Below, in pieces: positions 62,212 to 64,000 of a DNA stretch of 64,000 nt. Origin of the DNA: Cytobacillus luteolus (GTDB lineage: Bacteria > Bacillota > Bacilli > Bacillales > Bacillaceae_L); assembly GCF_017873715.1 (NCBI RefSeq), contig NZ_JAGGKM010000006.1:62001-126000 (forward strand), read 5' to 3'. Made by a program: the position numbers and the translations under genes. Position 1 is the first letter of the stretch. The number at the start of each line of letters is the position of its first letter. A model generated the notes under the pieces. It made no database searches. It was not told where the DNA came from and was given only the letters and a program-made list of their open reading frames with translations.

Positions 62212-64000
62212 ATGAGCACTGAAGCAAAAGCTACAACACGCCAACATCAACATTATCAATTAGATGCACAAGATAAACCAAATTTACTTAGCAGAATTGC
62301 CCCACACGCTGAGTTAATTGCAGCCATTTTATGTGGAGTACTTATTTTAGTTGGTTGGATCGTTTCAAAATTAAATTTCGAAACAGCTTCTATTATTTTA
62401 TTTATTTCAGCCTTTGTTATAGGAGGTTTTGCGAAAGCAAAGGAAGGTATTGAATCTACCATTAAAGAAAAAGAATTGAATGTTGAAATGTTGATGATAT
62501 TCGCAGCAATTGGTTCTGCAATCATCGGCTATTGGACAGAAGGAGCTATTTTAATTTTTATCTTCGCATTAAGTGGAGCCTTGGAAACATATACGATGAA
62601 CAAAAGTAACAGAGAAATTTCAGCTCTAATGGAACTACAACCTGAAGAAGCAACCCTTCTACGGAATGGGATGGAAAAGGTTGTTCATGTTTCAAGTCTT
62701 CAGCTTGGTGACCATATCTTAGTTAAACCTGGTGAGCGTATCCCAAGTGATGGTGTTCTTGTTAAAGGTCAAACAACAGTTGACGAAGCTACAATTACCG
62801 GTGAATCACTACCTGTTTCAAAGCTAGTTGATGATACGGTATTTGCTGGCACTGTGAACCTGCGAGGATCAGTAACGATAAAAGTAACAAAGCTAAGTAG
62901 CGAAACTTTATTCCAAAAAATTATCCAGTTAGTACAATCAGCTCAGAGTGAAAAATCTCCTTCACAACAATTTATAGAAAGATTTGAGGGCAAATACGTA
63001 AAAGTAGTTCTTGCAGTTGTTGCGCTAATGATGTTTTTACCATATTTCTTGTTGGATTGGAGTTGGAACGAGACCTTTTATCGTGCAATGATCTTACTTG
63101 TAGTAGCATCACCTTGTGCGTTAGTTGCTTCTATTACTCCAGCTACACTTTCAGCCATTTCAAACGGGGCGAAAAAAGGAATTCTGTTTAAAGGCGGAGT
63201 TCATCTTGAAAGACTAGGTCATTTAAATGCAATTGCCTTTGATAAAACAGGTACTTTAACAAAAGGTAAACCTGAGATTACGGATGTACTTGTCCGAGAT
63301 AACATAGATAAAGAGGAGTTTTTACTAACAGTTGCTTCTATTGAAAATCACTCAAACCATCCATTGGCTCAATCCATTGTTAGTCACACAAAGACAACAC
63401 TTAACCGAGATCTTCTGCAACCTGATGGATTAGAAGATATTTCTGGCTGGGGAGTTATTGGTACCATTGGAGCTAAAAAGTGGAAAATTGGTAAGGCTGA
63501 CTTTGTGGATAAAGATGACGCCACAGCATTTTCAAATGGAATTTCTAAAGAGTTAGCTGCACAAGGAAAAACAATCGTGTATGTACAAGATAACGAAGGA
63601 ATCATTGGCTTAATAGCACTAAAAGATACCATCCGTAAAGAAACGAAAGAAGCTATGGCACAATTAAAAGACTTAGGGATATACACGGTTATGCTGACAG
63701 GGGATGGCCATAAAACAGCTGAAGCCATAGCAAATGAAGCTCAGATAGATCATCATATCGCGGAATGTCTACCCGAAGCGAAGGTTGAACATTTAAAGGA
63801 TTTAAAGCGAAAGTATATGAATGTTGCAATGATTGGCGATGGAATCAATGATGCACCTGCACTTGCTACAGCAAATGTAGGAATTGCAATGGGAGAAGGA
63901 ACAGATGTAGCCTTAGAGACAGCTGATGTGGTTTTAATGAAGAATGACTTATCAAGAATTACAGAAGCCATCAAACTTTCAAGACGTATGAATACAATCA
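62212..64000 (+). CDS. P1B-4-type heavy-metal efflux ATPase (PfeT/ZosA-like), 3' end cut
   Basis: The first 596 codons of a P-type ATPase; the last segment lies beyond the window. The N-terminus is short, with RQHQHYQ and no CxxC metal-binding domain. GDHILVKPGERIPSDG and TITGESLPVS form the actuator; SPC (Ser300-Pro301-Cys302) in the sixth-segment-type helix marks the P1B-4 subgroup that exports Fe(II), Co(II) or Zn; the phosphorylated Asp344 is in DKTGTLTKG; GDGINDAPA is near 542. GGGGG precedes ATG 62212. With the PerR-like box, Fe(II) export under peroxide stress, as in B. subtilis PfeT, is the best reading. Confidence 0.92.
   Translation, partial: MSTEAKATTRQHQHYQLDAQDKPNLLSRIAPHAELIAAILCGVLILVGWIVSKLNFETASIILFISAFVIGGFAKAKEGIESTIKEKELNVEMLMIFAAIGSAIIGYWTEGAILIFIFALSGALETYTMNKSNREISALMELQPEEATLLRNGMEKVVHVSSLQLGDHILVKPGERIPSDGVLVKGQTTVDEATITGESLPVSKLVDDTVFAGTVNLRGSVTIKVTKLSSETLFQKIIQLVQSAQSEKSPSQQFIERFEGKYVKVVLAVVALMMFLPYFLLDWSWNETFYRAMILLVVASPCALVASITPATLSAISNGAKKGILFKGGVHLERLGHLNAIAFDKTGTLTKGKPEITDVLVRDNIDKEEFLLTVASIENHSNHPLAQSIVSHTKTTLNRDLLQPDGLEDISGWGVIGTIGAKKWKIGKADFVDKDDATAFSNGISKELAAQGKTIVYVQDNEGIIGLIALKDTIRKETKEAMAQLKDLGIYTVMLTGDGHKTAEAIANEAQIDHHIAECLPEAKVEHLKDLKRKYMNVAMIGDGINDAPALATANVGIAMGEGTDVALETADVVLMKNDLSRITEAIKLSRRMNTI

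Overview
The window looks like a chromosomal segment of a low-GC, endospore-forming Bacillaceae member (Bacillus sensu lato). The grounds are AT-rich DNA, strong AGGAGG-type ribosome binding sites, GTG/TTG starts, Fur, PerR, CcpA and SigD-type sites, a PdaA-type spore-cortex deacetylase, the yfkAB/yfkD pair, and tiny Bacillaceae protein families. No rRNA, tRNA, transposase, integrase or phage gene was seen. The species cannot be named from sequence alone.

Layout. 1-4.2 kb: end of a HAD phosphatase, then a Fur-controlled ferric-iron ABC importer. 4.2-7 kb: SET-domain protein, unknown small proteins, a lipoprotein and a Pro/Gly-rich protein. 7.0-7.5 kb: an array of 52-bp palindromic units. 7.5-13 kb: SelO, GalE, a bacterial PH-domain protein, then xpt and a purine permease under a guanine-type riboswitch. 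13-17.3 kb: an ABC-F ATPase with an attenuator-like leader, a YgjP-type metallopeptidase, a uracil-DNA-glycosylase-like protein and a second type of hairpin repeat.

17.3-39.3 kb is a large amino-sugar and cell-wall recycling region: nagA-nagB; glcD-glcF; then murQ, a sugar ABC transporter, a GH3 hexosaminidase, murR, anmK, a second GH3 enzyme and a serine hydrolase; a SpoIID-domain protein with SPOR-like segment; a NamZ-type exo-muramidase with a sugar kinase; and a chemoreceptor. Read together: extracellular muramidase, hexosaminidase and possibly lytic transglycosylase release GlcNAc, MurNAc and anhydro-MurNAc; the ABC importer brings sugars in; the kinases and MurQ, NagA and NagB convert them to fructose-6-phosphate. 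Three AT-rich palindromes and one cre site sit at the likely control points.

39.4-45.1 kb: oligopeptide/dipeptide ABC operon. 45.4-50.5 kb: an unknown membrane gene pair, then a TetR regulator divergent from a glycosyltransferase, MFS exporter and small membrane protein. 50.7-56.9 kb: truA, rlmD, a decayed rlmD-like 3' end, pdaA, class I fumarase and a second, 12-unit array of 52-bp palindromes. 57-64 kb: yfkAB, yfkD, a YczE-type membrane protein, a candidate structured small RNA, an OsmC protein, an MFS transporter, a BH0509-type peptide and a truncated P1B-4 metal-efflux ATPase behind a PerR-like box.

The least explained signals are the two 52-bp-period palindrome arrays 49 kb apart, the 59.8 kb RNA candidate, and the coexistence of AnmK with a SpoIID-domain protein in a Gram-positive recycling cluster.
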